Positions 1 to 13,078 of a stretch of DNA of 64,000 nt are shown in pieces. The translations under genes were made by a program, and so were the position numbers. Source of the stretch: Rhynchonema sp. JSB1_4. Its lineage: Eukaryota > Nematoda > Chromadorea > Monhysterida > Xyalidae. Location of the stretch: the NCBI GenBank assembly GCA_030248065.1, contig JASAMV010002499.1, positions 1-64,000 of the forward strand. The letters run 5' to 3'. The notes under the pieces are model-generated. The model saw only the letters and a program-made list of their open reading frames with translations, made no database searches and was not told the DNA's origin. Numbering within the stretch: position 1 is the stretch's first letter; each line of letters begins with the position of its first letter.

Positions 1-27
1 ACTTACACATCAATAATAATCCAATCG

Positions 28-1583
28 CTAACAAGGCCGTCTCTCCGTCCACCAATCATTCTTATACAAATATTTCTGCATTTCAAAGTTCTCATGAGGC
101 ACATTGATCTCAATCTGACTGACAGTCTTCACCGGCAGCGGGGTATCGATTAATCGCGCCGGGAATTTATGCACAGATTCGGAATCGGGTGGCAGGACTC
201 GATTTCTCAGCCCGATTCGGCGATACTCGAGCGAACTGGAGTGGTAGCGCGCTGATGTTTCAGATTCGGCTACTTTCTCGAACAGAATGATCTGCACCGA
301 ACCAGTGCGACCCGTTCGATCGCCGTTGTTCGTGATCGTGTAGATACCTGCAGGTGTGGAAATTAGTGGCATAACAATGGTATCATCAGCAGGCAACGTC
401 GTCCGTTTCGCCCTGTTTTCACACATACACGTGCACCAGCAGTTGGTCGCGGCAATTGTTGCCCGGTCCGATCTGATGAACTGGTCAGATCTTCGTCTCG
501 TCACTTGAATCAAGCTCACTTCGTCTAATCTTGATTGATGTAATACAAGTTGTTCATTAAATCAATTAAATCATTGGGGAACAACTTCAATTCTGATCGA
601 AATCAGTGGCAGTGACGCACGCAGTACAAAAGGCACGATCTCAACCGTCCGATTGATCTGCGTATTAGCTTTTTTAACTGTGGTCGAAAGTATCGACGTG
701 AATCACTCACCTTCATATCCATCATATCTGACATCGAGATTGAATCGTTTGAAATATCGCTGCAACAGTCCCTCATCCACTTTGCCCAGTTGTTCGTTGA
801 GCACACACAATTGCACGGAATTGGACCTGCAACAACGTTTTCAGAGTCAATGTTCTGTGAATGAAACATCAAAACAGCTGCTGGTATGAAACTCGGTGCG
901 TTTCGGTTTTGCTTTGGTCACGCGACATTTGTGTGCCGGACGTTTCAAGATCAATGAATCTGGAAATATCCCAAATGTACGTGACCCAGGCAAGACCGAG
1001 GCCAACGCTCAATCACTAAGTTTGATACCGAGCGAGGCACTAACCACGGGAACATGATCTGTTTGCGTCTGATGATCGCCCACAGGGTGCCATAGCAGGC
1101 GAAATAGCTGATTTTCATCACCGACAGCACGTGTTGCACCGTGACCGTGATCGATAGCAGATTCTTGCGCATCGAATCGCCTGAATTATCAAGGGGAGGG
1201 TGAAATCAAAAATATTTTACTGGCCCAAGGCGCTGCCGGCTGCCTCCTCATGATTTGATCGATAATGAAACATCACCATTCAGGTTGGACCTCTACCCTT
1301 ATCCCAGTTTGAGCTCACTGGAGCTGTGGTGGTGTACCGTCCGTCAATGAAAACAGGCAATTCATTTTGGTCGAATCATTGGAAAACCCAGAACCTGATC
1401 CCAAACCGTAACCAATACAAACGCACCATAATCACATATGAGCGGGTCCTCCGACACGCTGTAGAGTGCGGGGAAGGAAAACAGAGTGAGCAGGCTCAGA
1501 CTGAGACTCAACAACGCCAACACAACGCACAATTTGCGTCTGAGACCACGACGAAATAACGGCGCACAAACACGGGGCACCAT
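28..1583 (-). CDS. LicD/fukutin-fold type II membrane protein, complete, 242 aa
   Basis: Four exons: 1427-1583, 1045-1180, 711-826 and 28-347. They total 729 nt and close in frame at a stop at 28-30. Residues about 17-40 form a leucine-rich signal anchor, as in Golgi type II proteins. The LicD hallmark follows: a hydrophobic helix, then YGTLWAIIRR and FPW. In the family (bacterial LicD, fukutin, FKRP) this is followed by an aspartate-rich DxDxD metal site, but here the residues are SNSVQL. Later parts also fit the fold: YDGYEGIY, VQIILFE, and near the end INVPHENFEMQKYLYKNDWW, which parallels the VPCETLEYIEANYG stretch of fukutin. Family members transfer phosphosugar or phosphocholine groups; with the acidic triad missing, catalysis is doubtful. 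The fold is well supported, the substrate is unknown. The exon 3 acceptor was chosen because it joins YDGYE to GIYTI without a frame break. Confidence 0.72.
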
Positions 1584-4500
1584 TTTGTTGTATTTCATTT
1601 GACTAGATTTGGAGAATGTAGAGAAGTGTGGTTCTCCACGACATGGCTTCGGCTGAAATAAGATCAATGCTAAATATTAGCTCAAACAAATGTTTTCGAA
1701 AAATATTTTGCTTTGAACTGCAAGACAGAACGAGAACGAAGCCAGACACACCGATAAACAGTAATAAAGGCTCAGGCAGTTGCGGGCCATTTCCATAAAT
1801 ATACCGCGCTAAAAATGAGCATAAAACTGCGCAAGAACTGTGCACACACAATCGGTCAACTATCAAGCTTTTATGACTTTTCGCGCACCGCGCTCTTTGG
1901 GTCATAATAATACACAACAGTGGCACGGTGACTCTAATCGCTACGAGTTCGTCTATTTGTTCATGGGGACCACACAGACAGTTACAAGTGAAATACGGTC
2001 TACTTGCTTTGAGTGACATGACGTGGTCAGTCATTTTGGTCACTAATATTCACTTCATACATACTGTACATACAGTGACACCGGTAAACGACAAGGTGTG
2101 GGAACAAAGCATGGTTCGAAAATACTATAGTAAGTTACACTGCATGGCATGTTATGCGCCATTCTCAACAAGCGTGCAAATGCTAAACAGGGCTTCAGCA
2201 GCATTAGTCCGTAGGCTGATTGATATGTTGTAAACTCAGATCGTCAACTAAAGTAGTCCAAAGCTCACAGCAGCCCTGACTGAGCAATACATGACAGTCG
2301 ACTTGAGTTGACCACCTGTGTTGTCGAGTTGAGTATATGTAGGTCATATATATATAGCTAACAGCAGTTCTTGTCAGGTTATTTAGGTGTCACAGGATGT
2401 CTAATAGGTACACCTCCTACTGCTGACTGCTGCTTGTGCGATAGGTTCAAAGACGAGGTGTGGGACTAAAAACATTAGCGCCGCTCGAGGCTACAAAAAC
2501 CCTTTGTGAACTGGGTATTGCTGTAACTACACACGCTGCATCTGTTTAGTTCGGGCGCCGAACCACGTTAGAACACGCTGTTTACCAACCAAACGCTCAG
2601 CACCATCAGCCAGTTTAGTCGTCGTCGTAAGCTACGACAGCTAAAAACACGCACAAACGAACCTTGTTCGTGCAAATATACTATGTGCCCCATAATATCT
2701 TGTATAACGAAGTATGAAACTAAACATTGCGTGCGAGTGCGAGGAATGGATAACAGCCGAGTCATATACATGGATAAATACGATACATTCAAAACATATG
2801 TAGCAAGCTTACGCATCTAGACCGGGTCCAGAATTGCCAAAATGCAGCCACATGTGCGTACGCGAAGTGCTTGGTGTGAAACCACACGTGGCAAACAGCA
2901 ATGTACGATGTGCGTGTGGAAAATAGTTGCATTTCTCAATACAGCGCATGTCATTTGTAATTGTACTCAGGAGGAATGACACATTTGGTCAAAGCTATGG
3001 CGCACGACGAAATGCCATGCAATGCCTGGCTCAGTTGCCCTTTTGTGCAGGTTCTATGGTCGAAAACAAATTTCTACATGAGAGCTACACGACAGCGAGT
3101 TTATGGGCGGGATAAATAGCCATCTACAAAGTGGCAGGCAAGGCAATCGACCTTCGAGCATTTCAACCAAATGGTGCGCTGGTTATGATGGTCTCGCAGC
3201 CGGTGGCGCATTCGCACTGACGAGGACTTGGTACGCCTGTCAAAACAGATTGAAACCACCAAAAAAGAAACACATTGCTCTCTCAATTCACACTCATTTT
3301 AACTTCGCTAAACGGAACACACCGTGGGCTTCACGAACTAAGGATAAACAAGATACACATCCTGCGTCTGGTTCAATGACGCGCTAAATTCAAGCAAATT
3401 GTCCCGAGCGTTTGTTTGTTCAAGTGGCGGACGGAAGGGGCAATCGAATACCGAATGGAGGCTAAATTGGATGCTAAGGAAATCATGAACCAAAGCACAA
3501 ACACGCATGGGTTGAGATTGGGGTGATGTAATGGAACAGCAAAGGACTCTCTTAGAGTTACAAATGTTCAAAATGGAATTATCGGGATCTACTGGCGAAG
3601 GAGATTACCACGGCTCAATAAATGGGACCCACCAAATGTCAGTGTGAGTGATTTCTCTCCAGGGAATTAACGAAGTGTCAAGCAGCGGAAGGCGCTGCAA
3701 ATGGGAGTACTTTACGGCCTCGACAAAGCGCGCATGAAATTCAAAGCCTGGTTGCTCACTGGTTTAACAAGCGATGTGGTTACCACAATTATTTAGCACG
3801 ACCAAAACACCAACATACATAATCGGAAATCGCTATGAGACATTATCCCATGGATTGGGTCGGCAATGCAAGCCGCGATGTTGCGTCACAAGACCAGCTC
3901 GCACAGAATGGTGGTCATTCTGTAATACGTACACATTTTTGTAGCTTTTATACCCAGCTGCGTTAACAAAAAACAAACGAATCTAACGAATTTAACGTAC
4001 AACGCAAGGGCAGAGAAAAAAAAAGAAACAGAGTATAAATGAAGAGCAATAGAAAAAAAAATAAAACTATCTATTTTACAGGTGACAACAGTACGTATTT
4101 ACAATGTTTTTCCAAACAAATGAACCAACTAACAATACGAAGATAAACTCATAATGTAAGGGCAGACAAATGTGGATTTTGAAGGGTTCGCACCATCTTA
4201 GGAGTGGGCTTACAGAAAAATGAAGGCACAAAAGGAAGACATAATAGTCAGGCAATAAAAAAGAAAACGTTTTATCGTTAGATTTCCATGAAAGAACAAA
4301 ATTTTATAGTGATTGTCAAAAAACTGGTATTAGAAAGCAAGAACCTGTGCATCAATGCATGAAATAAGCGCTAGCATTTCCGTCAAATTATAATTACAAG
4401 ATCACAATAATCCAATATAAAATTCTGCGTAATACATACATAGTCTCAACTCAAACAACAAACAATGGTACAATCAGCATATAAATACAAATAACGAACA

Positions 4501-5013
4501 TGTTGTTGATTATAAGTTGCTTGGTATTATAAATACAAGGATGGAGCAACAATTTAGCTATCACAGGAAGAATCCATGAAAAACGCGAAAGATAATTAAA
4601 TAATAAAACCAATACGCAAACGATATAAATCAAGCGTTAGAAAGTTGATTTGAACAAAAGTATGCGCACTTGAGCTAATCTATCAAGCAGCTACCATAAG
4701 ATATGTGACCTGACCTGACTAACTTGGGCACGACTAAGCATATTTGGACCTAGGAACAATAAGTTCTTACCAACACAACGATAAAATAAAATGCGGCAAT
4801 AAAACGCCGATGTACTAGCTTCAGGAAGCATGCGCAGTAAAAAAAAGACGGGTAAAATTTAAAAGTTAGCGCCATAAACGAAGATGTATCGATTAAAGAT
4901 TAATTCAGAAGCAAACAATTCCGTATCAAAATTAGTCGAATAAGGTCACGTAACCAATGAGCGTCCCGATCGCACTGATCACCAAGTTCGATACCGTACA
5001 TACATTATTCTTT
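1584..5013. other. Intergenic, 3.4 kb, no gene recognised
   Basis: Both strands carry only short frames with no recognisable motif. The right half (about 3.9-4.9 kb) is A/T-rich with many A runs. No tandem array or inverted repeat stood out. It may contain the promoter of the LicD-like gene and the 3' flank of PGAP3. Confidence 0.5.
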
Positions 5014-7668
5014 TTACCTCACGACTCCATTTCGTTGTGATCTGGTAACTCGCTTCGTCACCCCATTACTTTCATTCGCCCCATTCTTTTTTGGTTTCTT
5101 CTTTTCAACCACAGCACCATTCGCGGCATGATGGCTGCTCTGCTGATGCTTCACATCCGCATATAAATACGCCACGTCATCGATCAAGAATTGTGCCCAA
5201 AACAGCGGCAGCACAGCGGTGCCGGCGTGCCAGAGTGAATGGGCGTCAAATGTGGACCAAAACGGGGCGAAATCAAGTGCTTCCAGTGAGAACAACAGAT
5301 TGGCCACTATGACCACGAATGCGCAACGCCACACCTGTGATAAGGATGACCATTGAATTTGGATGCCAAATAAACGGGCGACGTGAAACTTGATTCTAGG
5401 TGTTCTCCTCCGAGGTGAGAGATCTACGAATCGACAGCGTGTGAAGTACTACGTAACTGGCTCCGTCATTATGACCAAACCAACACAATGGAGTACCATC
5501 ACCGCATCAAATATGATGTCAAGTGGGATGTGCATGTGCTAACCTGTGCACCCCTTTGATTGACACGTATCTGCTGCACACAGAACGCCAACCAAAGAGT
5601 GACTGACAGCATGCCAGCCACGATGTTGACCGTCATGTTGTATCCGTAGTCGAACTTCACGCTCGATAGGTACCAGACGTGATATGCGAAGAAACCGAGC
5701 ACCGGACCCGTTAGTACGGCTTGCACCTGACATTGATAATGATCGTATTATAGTGCACATGACAAGGAAAAGTTGTTCATTGCGTTGCTTTTTTGTGATG
5801 GGGCCGAGGTTCAACTCTAATTTGACCAGCCGAAAACTTGTTCTCCTATGCTTCTCAAATCTATCAAAATACAAGGATAAGCTAAAGATTGACAGACTAT
5901 GGGTGGAATTTTCGAAACGGTGTAAACGTCAGTTGGGCGTAAAGGTCGGTGTAAAGTTCGGTCGAAAGCTCGGTCGGCGTTGCTCGGTGTAAACGTGAAA
6001 CATTGCCTGTTATTAACGTGGAATGTTTCAAGTTTACACCGAGGTCTATCACACTGAGCTGTCGACCGAGCTTTCCACCGACCTTTACACCCAACTGACC
6101 TTTACACCGTTTCGAAAATATCACCCTATGCCTCCCATGTAGCGTCAGCCAGCGCCCGCCAACGGCTGTCCCATGTAACCAAACGAGATTCTCCCAGTCT
6201 CATACCCTCTCACCTTGTTCTGTCTCGGATACGACAGTCTGAGCACGGCAGCGAACAGCTTGTAGAGCACACATGCAAACGCACAGAAGTAGTCCATCCT
6301 TTCCGTAAGTGGCGTGTCACGTGCGTGAAACACCGCCGACCACAACCACGTGAACGTGCACAGAATGCTGAATCAAATTTGGCGTTTTACATCGGTCCAA
6401 CTGCCATCAGCATCAGCAGATCCTGGTTTATTCTTCAATTAAAAAAAGTCGATCACATGACCACCAAAGCAAACCGGTGCGGTCTGATCCGATAACCAAG
6501 CTTGTCACAAGCTCGTTGGTTTTAGTGTCGTAGTAAAAAATCAAGGCATGAAAACAAATTGCGCGCAGGTGCACTGCACGTACCTGTATCCGAGCCAAAC
6601 ACGTCTGAGTGGTGCATCTGAATGTGTGTTCTTCAACAGCATCACAGTCATATAATGGAAGGCAACCAGATTGAGCAATGAGAATATGACACTGGCTGGC
6701 TCCTGCAAATCAAAAAAGGCACAATAAAAACCAGTGGATGAAATGATAAGCAGGACCTGAACAAGCAATATCATGAAAAATATAGAAAAACCCGACCTGC
6801 ATCCCGAGCCAACGTCGAAACGGCCATTTGCCGTGGAACTGCACTAATTGTGAACGATTGAGACGATAGTGGTTGATGGTTGACCACATACAACTGCAAT
6901 TGGGAAGAACACATCAGAGAAAAGCGGGAATTTCAGATAAAGACGACTGATACAATCTTTTGGGTCTCCACCAGGGTCTGCTCTCACCTTTTCGGAGGAA
7001 CACGGCCATCTGGTGCAATGGCATTGATTGACGATGCCCAAGTGCACCATCCGCTCGTGAAAACAAAAGACGCAACGGTCGCTGATAGGCTATCTATTCT
7101 TACGAAAGTACTAGGTCGAAAATGTACAGAAACAGGGACCACAATCCACTAACTTATATCTGCACTCCTCATCACACGACCATCTAAGTGCACTTTCTGG
7201 CCACGGTTGTCGTGCTCTGAACGCGTCAACATCACTGCAGTTTGATAGCACACAATTGTGGTGACAGATCTGAAACATTCGTGCACTTTGGGCAGTTGTG
7301 GACAGTAGGAGTTCGGAAACAGTGCCCACAGCAGGCAATACACTATTGTTCATATTGTCAGCAAACAATTTTTACCGGCGACCAAACGTGTTCTGCCGTG
7401 GATTCACTTCTACGCCGGTTGTTGAAACTGGTAAACCAAGGCCCCATCGGACCGCAAGCCAGGCTTGACAGCAGCTCCCCTCCCACCCCCGATTCATACA
7501 AAAAACCGCACCAACCACATAAAATTTGCTGCGGTCACCGAGTGACGCGTCAGCTAGATCATGGCAGCAAGTAGATAAAAAGAAGACGATCAATAATAGC
7601 TGGGTTGATAGAGCACCGAAATCAAACCAAGACGATATTTGATTGAATCGATTGATTGTGGGAAGCAT
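5014..7668 (-). CDS. PGAP3: PGAP3/Per1 post-GPI attachment to proteins factor, 379 aa
   Basis: Seven exons: 7519-7668, 7154-7269, 6797-6893, 6584-6702, 6214-6367, 5544-5726 and 5014-5334. They sum to 1140 nt with all phases consistent. The protein has an N-terminal signal sequence, a Cys-rich lumenal part (ICHHNC, SNCSD, SCDEECRYNCMW) and then the CREST-family membrane domain. Diagnostic PGAP3 strings are QFHGKWPFRRW, QEPASV, VFHARDTPLTERMDYFCA, VKFDYGYNM and FDAHSLWHAGT; the conserved His and Asp residues of the putative lipid hydrolase site lie in these. The enzyme acts in the Golgi and is needed to remove the unsaturated sn-2 acyl chain of GPI anchors before saturated-chain remodelling. 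It is longer than human PGAP3 (320 aa), mainly through a Lys-rich C-terminal tail (KKKPKK) after the last membrane segment. Start ATG taken at 7666-7668. Intron 5 contains a MITE. Confidence 0.9.
5901..6126. mobile_element. Palindromic MITE, family D, copy 1 (3-bp TSD TAT)
   Basis: A 226-bp foldback with arms of about 100 bp beginning GGGTGGAATTTTCGAAACGG at one end and the matching inverted end at the other. It is flanked by TAT at 5898-5900 and 6127-6129. Two close copies occur at 48156-48380 (TSD AAT) and 50483-50685 (TSD ATC). Three-base duplications and a G-rich terminus suggest a PIF/Harbinger-like origin, but no transposase is present. This copy lies inside a PGAP3 intron. Confidence 0.85.
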
Positions 7669-9024
7669 CGTAATCGATTATCAGACACCTGCAATTTTTC
7701 ACTCTTTTCATTCAGGGTTGATTGAACATACCAAGGAAGAGTGAACGAACAGCAGCAGATCAACATGGAGGCACACGGACAGAAAACCGGTTTTCACCTT
7801 TCTGATACGATACGAGGAAACATAACTTATTGTAAAATTGATAGTCAACACCCAGAAGTTATTGTAGTCGGGTGTCTGGTTCACATGGTAGAGCCAGGGA
7901 AGCATCATGCAAAATACATATATAAAATTGGCACAACTTTTCCATAATGATCTTTATGCGAACGTTGTCACATCATGTGAAATGTACAACAAGCACAGTA
8001 CAGTACAGAGGTTACGTCCAGATAATCAACTCTATAATACATTTATATATTTGCTCTTCTCTCTTGAACAAACAATATTTTTAACATGACAAACAGCAAA
8101 ATGATCTTCTGACATGGACAGGCAGACCAACAACAACAGGGCTAGATACCTTTATCACTGATTGTGAAGGGAACATATAATATTTACAGACTTTTTATCT
8201 CCAAACCAAAGCAGGCAGCATTGGGTGGTGTGAACTGTACAGCAATGTGCTGTGTGGTTGCCAGTTTCGGGCTGCTTTCGCAGTCGGGCAGTGTACCAGG
8301 TCATCTTAGTGCGGACGCACCAGATTATCCATGGGACCGCAAAACGTTAGAGACGTGCAAACAACAACCGCCTGCAGCCCAATATAATTGCACCAGCTTT
8401 AATCCTATGTGAGTTGAGTGCATAGTTTGACCGATTTGAGTAGGATTGTCTTGGTTGATTCCGACAGGACTGATTTTGTCGTTAGGAATGAGCTACGGAA
8501 CATACCCGTCGACATGGGCACATACGACCAACAATAACATCGTCCACATCGGTGGTATGGAAATGTGACAAGCAACAAAGAGGATTCACTGACAAGGTGG
8601 TCAGACAGCATAGGCTTTCAGGACCATCGTGTGTGGTATGCATTCGGACTGACGTGACTTCGCTTAACAAACAGCTCGCCTGTGTCGCACCTTGGTCGGT
8701 ATCAATATTAAGCTAAGTGATCGGATCGAACCTGCTGAGTCACATGAAATACTTGATTCAATGACAAGAGATTTACCGATGTCACTGAATTCGATCAGCA
8801 TAAAATATTGTTTATTTGCTGTCCGAGAATAGCTCTGACGCATTTAGAATCTACTGTGATCAATGCCTATACATCCGCCAAAGAAAAGTCATATCAAGAC
8901 AGACAGGGCCGGACCGATCACTATGTTTGATACCAGTTGTTATTCTTGTAGCTTGTCACATGGCGGACGGACAGTGACCGAATGTAATACCAATCAATCA
9001 ACAGCCAATATCATTGATTTGCGG
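7669..9024. other. Intergenic between PGAP3 and JKAMP, no gene recognised
   Basis: About 1.36 kb between the PGAP3 start and the JKAMP stop, both on the minus strand. Short frames on both strands lack recognisable motifs. The PGAP3 promoter should lie here, but no element could be named. Confidence 0.5.
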
Positions 9025-12000
9025 CTATGATCCCTTCAGCTTCTGATACTTGGCGGGATTGCTCAATTGGACGGTGAATACGTAGAACAGATAAGGTAAT
9101 GGCACAGTGAAGAGCGAGAGGGCGATTGCGATGTACATCGATTGGCGATCACTTGCTTGATCGATATCGATTGATGCGAACACGATCGACAGCAGACTAA
9201 ATGCATTCACAGCCACGTTGCCCAACATGATCAAACACTGACGAGGATTGGTGAACGTTTGTGTCAATAGACCAACGATGCTCTGGTGGTCGTATTGGGA
9301 GCACAGATTGTACGCGTTGGCAACCAGCGATAGGAGCAGTAGGGCGTATGGGAAACTGCAATCGAATGGATGTGATATGACCGCTTGCTAGAAATTGGCT
9401 TGTAATACAAAATGGCACCGAATTTTCAAAATTTCTGACGGCCATAGCTTGACAAACAATAGTTGTTCAAGCAAAGGTTCGTGCGCTTAAATTTACGTTT
9501 TTGGCGGCACCGGTTTCTGTATGTGCTGGTCAGGTCTAGTGTAAAGTAGTTGAAGTTCAGGCGCAAACACCAAGCTCAGGTGCCCAGACCTTTATTCAAA
9601 ATCTATATTGTTCACCAGAATGAACGCTTCAAATTGCTATCACTCTACTCACCAGTAATATATGACCCCAGCAAACAGTGCATGTATGACAGCCAACAAC
9701 GGATAGCAATACAAGGTCGCGTACAACGCCTTGCTGGCCCCGGTTGAATCTCGTCGTCTTGACTTGGACTTTGGTGAAACATCAGCCGGTTGTTGTGTTT
9801 GTTGTTGTTTGCAACGTTGCGGGGCGCAACAGTAGGTGACCAGCAGTGGACGGAATATGGACAGGAACACAAGGCACAGCCCGTAGTAGATAAATGGCAG
9901 CGTGAAACTGAAAAACAGATGGTGCCGTATCAAACTTGATGGGAAGCATTCGATTTGATGGGATCCTTATTTGAACTATATCTTGCTATATAGTTGGATG
10001 ACGAATTTGATCAGCATAAAAGCTGCTAATTCAGTCGAAAGTAAAGCAAGAATACCAAAGTGTGAACTCACAGCGGCCACACAGCCTCTTGCGTACAGTA
10101 GAGCGTTATGGTGTAGTTGATGAGGGGGTTGAACAACATTGTGTACCAATCACTACAAATACAAATACGTAATATTTTTCGTTTTCTGGATATTCCTACT
10201 GGAATATATTAAAAAAGTCAGCATAAAACATTCAACCAAACGCACAATATACCTGAGTTGTCTGGAGCGACAGACGACCAGTTTCCATCTGCCCCGTGGA
10301 CACAACAACAGATATGTACATGTGAATGCGAATGAACATTCGATCAGCACTGACACTTGCTGCACAAGCATCAGACGCGTTGAGCTGCAAAAACAAAAGT
10401 GCACCAACAATTACTGTACGAGTTGTGCGTGGACCGGACGCATGTTACTCAGACCAAGCTGCTATAATCATGGACATAATTTCGAACCAGTACAAAACGT
10501 GGACATCGGAGCGCTCCAGACTGGTCCGCTCTTGGTCATATGATCTTAGTCAACAAGGATACTTCGAGATCTCTACATGTTCCACAAAATTCACAACAGA
10601 TTTAATTTTAAGAATTTGTTTCCATTTTACGCTTGTCAAAATTGGTGGCGACATAAATCTCGAGATAGGAGATATCAACACACACACACGCCACGTCATC
10701 CCAAACCAAACCGATTGCTGTTTTATACCAAACAATCTATGGTGGCCGTCGAAAACCCCGAAAAAAAAACCCCGAAAAAAAACCCCGAAACGGAAAACCC
10801 CGAAAAAAAAACCCCGAAAATGAAAAACCCCGAAAATAAAACCCCGAAAACGAAAAACCCCGAAAAAAGCCCGAAAAATAAATGATGTCAGGGATGAAAA
10901 AAAATCTTGTTAGAGGTGGGTATTCATGTCGCTCGTGACCCACGAGTGAAACATCACCCCTACACTTGATAAATTGGCTTCGGATCAGACTTGAACCTAG
11001 ACTTGGGCTTAGGCTTGTTCATAGGCTTAGGCTTAGGCTACCAGCCAGGAAGACATGTCCATATGAAGGAAACATCCACAAATGTACAGCTGCACAGGCT
11101 TTCTTTCAGGGTTAGGCTTAGGCTTAGGCTGCCAGCCAGGAAGACCTGTCCATTTGAAGAAAACTTCCACAAAAACCTAACTGCTCAGGCTTTCCTTCAG
11201 GGTTAGGCTTAGGCTTAGGCTGCCAGCCAGGAAGACCTGGCCACATGAAGACAACATCCACAAAAGTTTAACGGAATAGGCCTTCATTCAGGGTTAGGCT
11301 TAGGCTTAGGCTGCCAGCCAGGAAGACATGAACAAAGGAGAATTACCTAACTTGTGCCCGAACTGTACCAGTGCCCATTTTTTGGTGCACGAACGACATG
11401 AATACCCTTCTCTAACCAAAAGAATTGTTTTCCACACATTTTATGTTTTTCGGGGTTTTTCGTTTTCGGGGTTTTTTTTTCGGGGTTTTTCGTTTTCGGG
11501 GTTTTATTTTCGGGGTTTTTATTTTTCGAGGTTTTTTTTTCGGCGTTTTTTTTTCGGGGTTTTTTTTCGGGGTTTTCGACCCCACCCCAATCTATTGGCC
11601 AAAGCTCGTTAATTGCCAAACAGATCTAACCATTTCCGAGTCATGTTGTATTGTATAGCAACAGTATTGAGCAATAGCGGCATCAACGTCATACACCCGA
11701 TGTACAGCCAGTCATACGCACTCAACGAGTCATCACAGGGCACACACGAATCGTTGATGGGTGAACGACGGTAGCCCCAATTACAGGCCTGAACAGGAGG
11801 GAATCGGGTTGAAAGTGTGAGCACTCTCATCATAGGCAGCAACGTCGCAGCATGTGGGCTGGTATGGACTTGTTGCTTTTCGGAAGCATTCGGCACCAAT
11901 CACGTGTTTTTTGGCACGTAAATATTCGGGCAACAAGCAAATTTGACGAGCAACAAATTCTCAAGGAAACGACCAAGCGTCAAAATGACTTGGTCGGCGG

Positions 12001-12191
12001 CACCAAACGCCAGCACAATGCACATAACAGCATGCAGCAGGAAAAGTAAAAAAGTGACAAAATCCAAATCCGTCACCGACCTGACACGCAGACCAATTGA
12101 GCGATGTGCCTGGCTGGTCATCGACAGGCATGCGACCACAATAACCAACACATTCACCCGACGGCCACGTGTAGTCGGGCAAATCGGACAT
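9025..12191 (-). CDS. JKAMP: JKAMP, JNK1/MAPK8-associated ER membrane protein, 355 aa
   Basis: Six exons: 12081-12191, 11631-11788, 10253-10384, 10072-10152, 9653-9907 and 9025-9355. They total 1068 nt with every phase compatible. The short Cys-rich lumenal N-terminus (GECVGYCGR, CNWGYRRSPINDSCVPC) is followed by YDWLYIGCMTLMPLL, VLIECSF, SDWYTMLFNP, CTQEAVWPL, FIYYGLCLVF, IFRPLLV, ASKALYATLYCYPLL and FPYALLLLSL, each matching the same place in vertebrate JKAMP. The family is a multi-pass ER protein that binds JNK1 and links proteasomes and ERAD factors to the ER. Relative to human JKAMP (311 aa) it has a hydrophilic insert rich in Gln, Lys and Arg after the RPLLV motif. ATG 12189-12191 directly follows TTTCAG, so a further 5' non-coding exon or trans-splice site is possible. 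Intron 2 holds a foldback with telomere-like repeats. Confidence 0.9.
10740..11583. repeat. Foldback with CCCCGAAAA microsatellite arms
   Basis: Left arm about 10740-10945 is rich in CCCCGAAAA repeats ending in a unique part around TATTCATGTCG. Right arm about 11385-11583 is the inverted counterpart: a unique part around CGACATGAATACCC, then GGGGTTTTTCG repeats. The arms enclose the TTAGGC-type array. The whole structure lies in JKAMP intron 2. Confidence 0.8.
10999..11335 (+). repeat. Interstitial telomere-like TTAGGC array in four 90-bp units
   Basis: Short runs of TTAGGC, the nematode telomere hexamer, alternate with a constant segment containing CCAGCCAGGAAGAC at about 11041, 11132, 11223 and 11313. 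The period is about 90 bp and there are four units, the first slightly divergent. Confidence 0.85.
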
Positions 12192-13078
12192 CTGAAACCG
12201 ATGAAATATACATTTTTGAACTAACGTCACTGAGACCCCTGTCGAATTTGGTTGTCAGATATGAGCACCACAAGGCGCTCTGGGAACAATGAACCCATTT
12301 GGCGTCAATGAATTTCACCGTGGGCTAAAAAGGCGCATTTCTTTATCTTCCGATACGGAGCCCGTTGTAAAAAACGATTATATACAGAAAATAGAAGGAT
12401 GAAGTAGTTATCAAGAGGACTAGCTTATGAACAGTGCCAGGAACAAACAGGCTTCAGCGGTAGAGAGAAAAGAAAAAACGACTTGAGATTCATACAATCA
12501 CAACTGGCCAATAAATCAATCTGAGCCTTTCATCAAATCACATATACATTCTCGATATAATTTGCTTTAATCGACTACTTTCCTAAAATAAAATACCCAA
12601 AAATGTAAAACTGCAGGAAAAATGACACAAACCTGGCAATATGTAGCGATATTATAAGCAAACGGGCGCAACTATTTTTGACTGAATGAATCACAGACGG
12701 ATATAGGTACTACGTCACAACAACATCATAGAGAGCTAGCGAATAATATCACTTGTGCACGCACACTAGTAGGTCAAAGATACAACTGAAATTATACTTT
12801 GTTGGGTCATCAGTGGCAAAAATATCACGTTCAAACAAGCATAACCGATAAGTTTACCCAGGTGGCGGCTTTATGTCACATGGCAGTCCACCTTCTTCAC
12901 AGTGACATGATATTGCAGGACACGGTATTTTCGGTCAAAGAATATTCACTATCGTAGTGATAAGTAGGAAGTTCACGGCAAATTGGGGACAAAAACATCG
13001 TTCAAACAACTCCGCCGCAAGAAGCGTCACTATGAAGAGGGTAAACTGTCCAGTCCATGTTTAGCAGTCCAGCCAGCC
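12192..13078. other. Intergenic between JKAMP and SPIN90, no gene recognised
   Basis: About 0.9 kb, A/T-rich, with no coherent reading frame or repeat noticed. It probably contains the JKAMP promoter and the 3' end of the SPIN90 gene. Confidence 0.5.

Noticed and set aside
6844..7050. Minus-strand 68-aa frame across the PGAP3 intron ahead of CMWSTI
   Set aside because: Only its last residues overlap exon 3, in another phase; the rest is intron.
10737..10943. Repetitive FRGFSFSGF-type and NPEKKTPK-type frames in the JKAMP intron
   Set aside because: Translations of the CCCCGAAAA microsatellite in both orientations.
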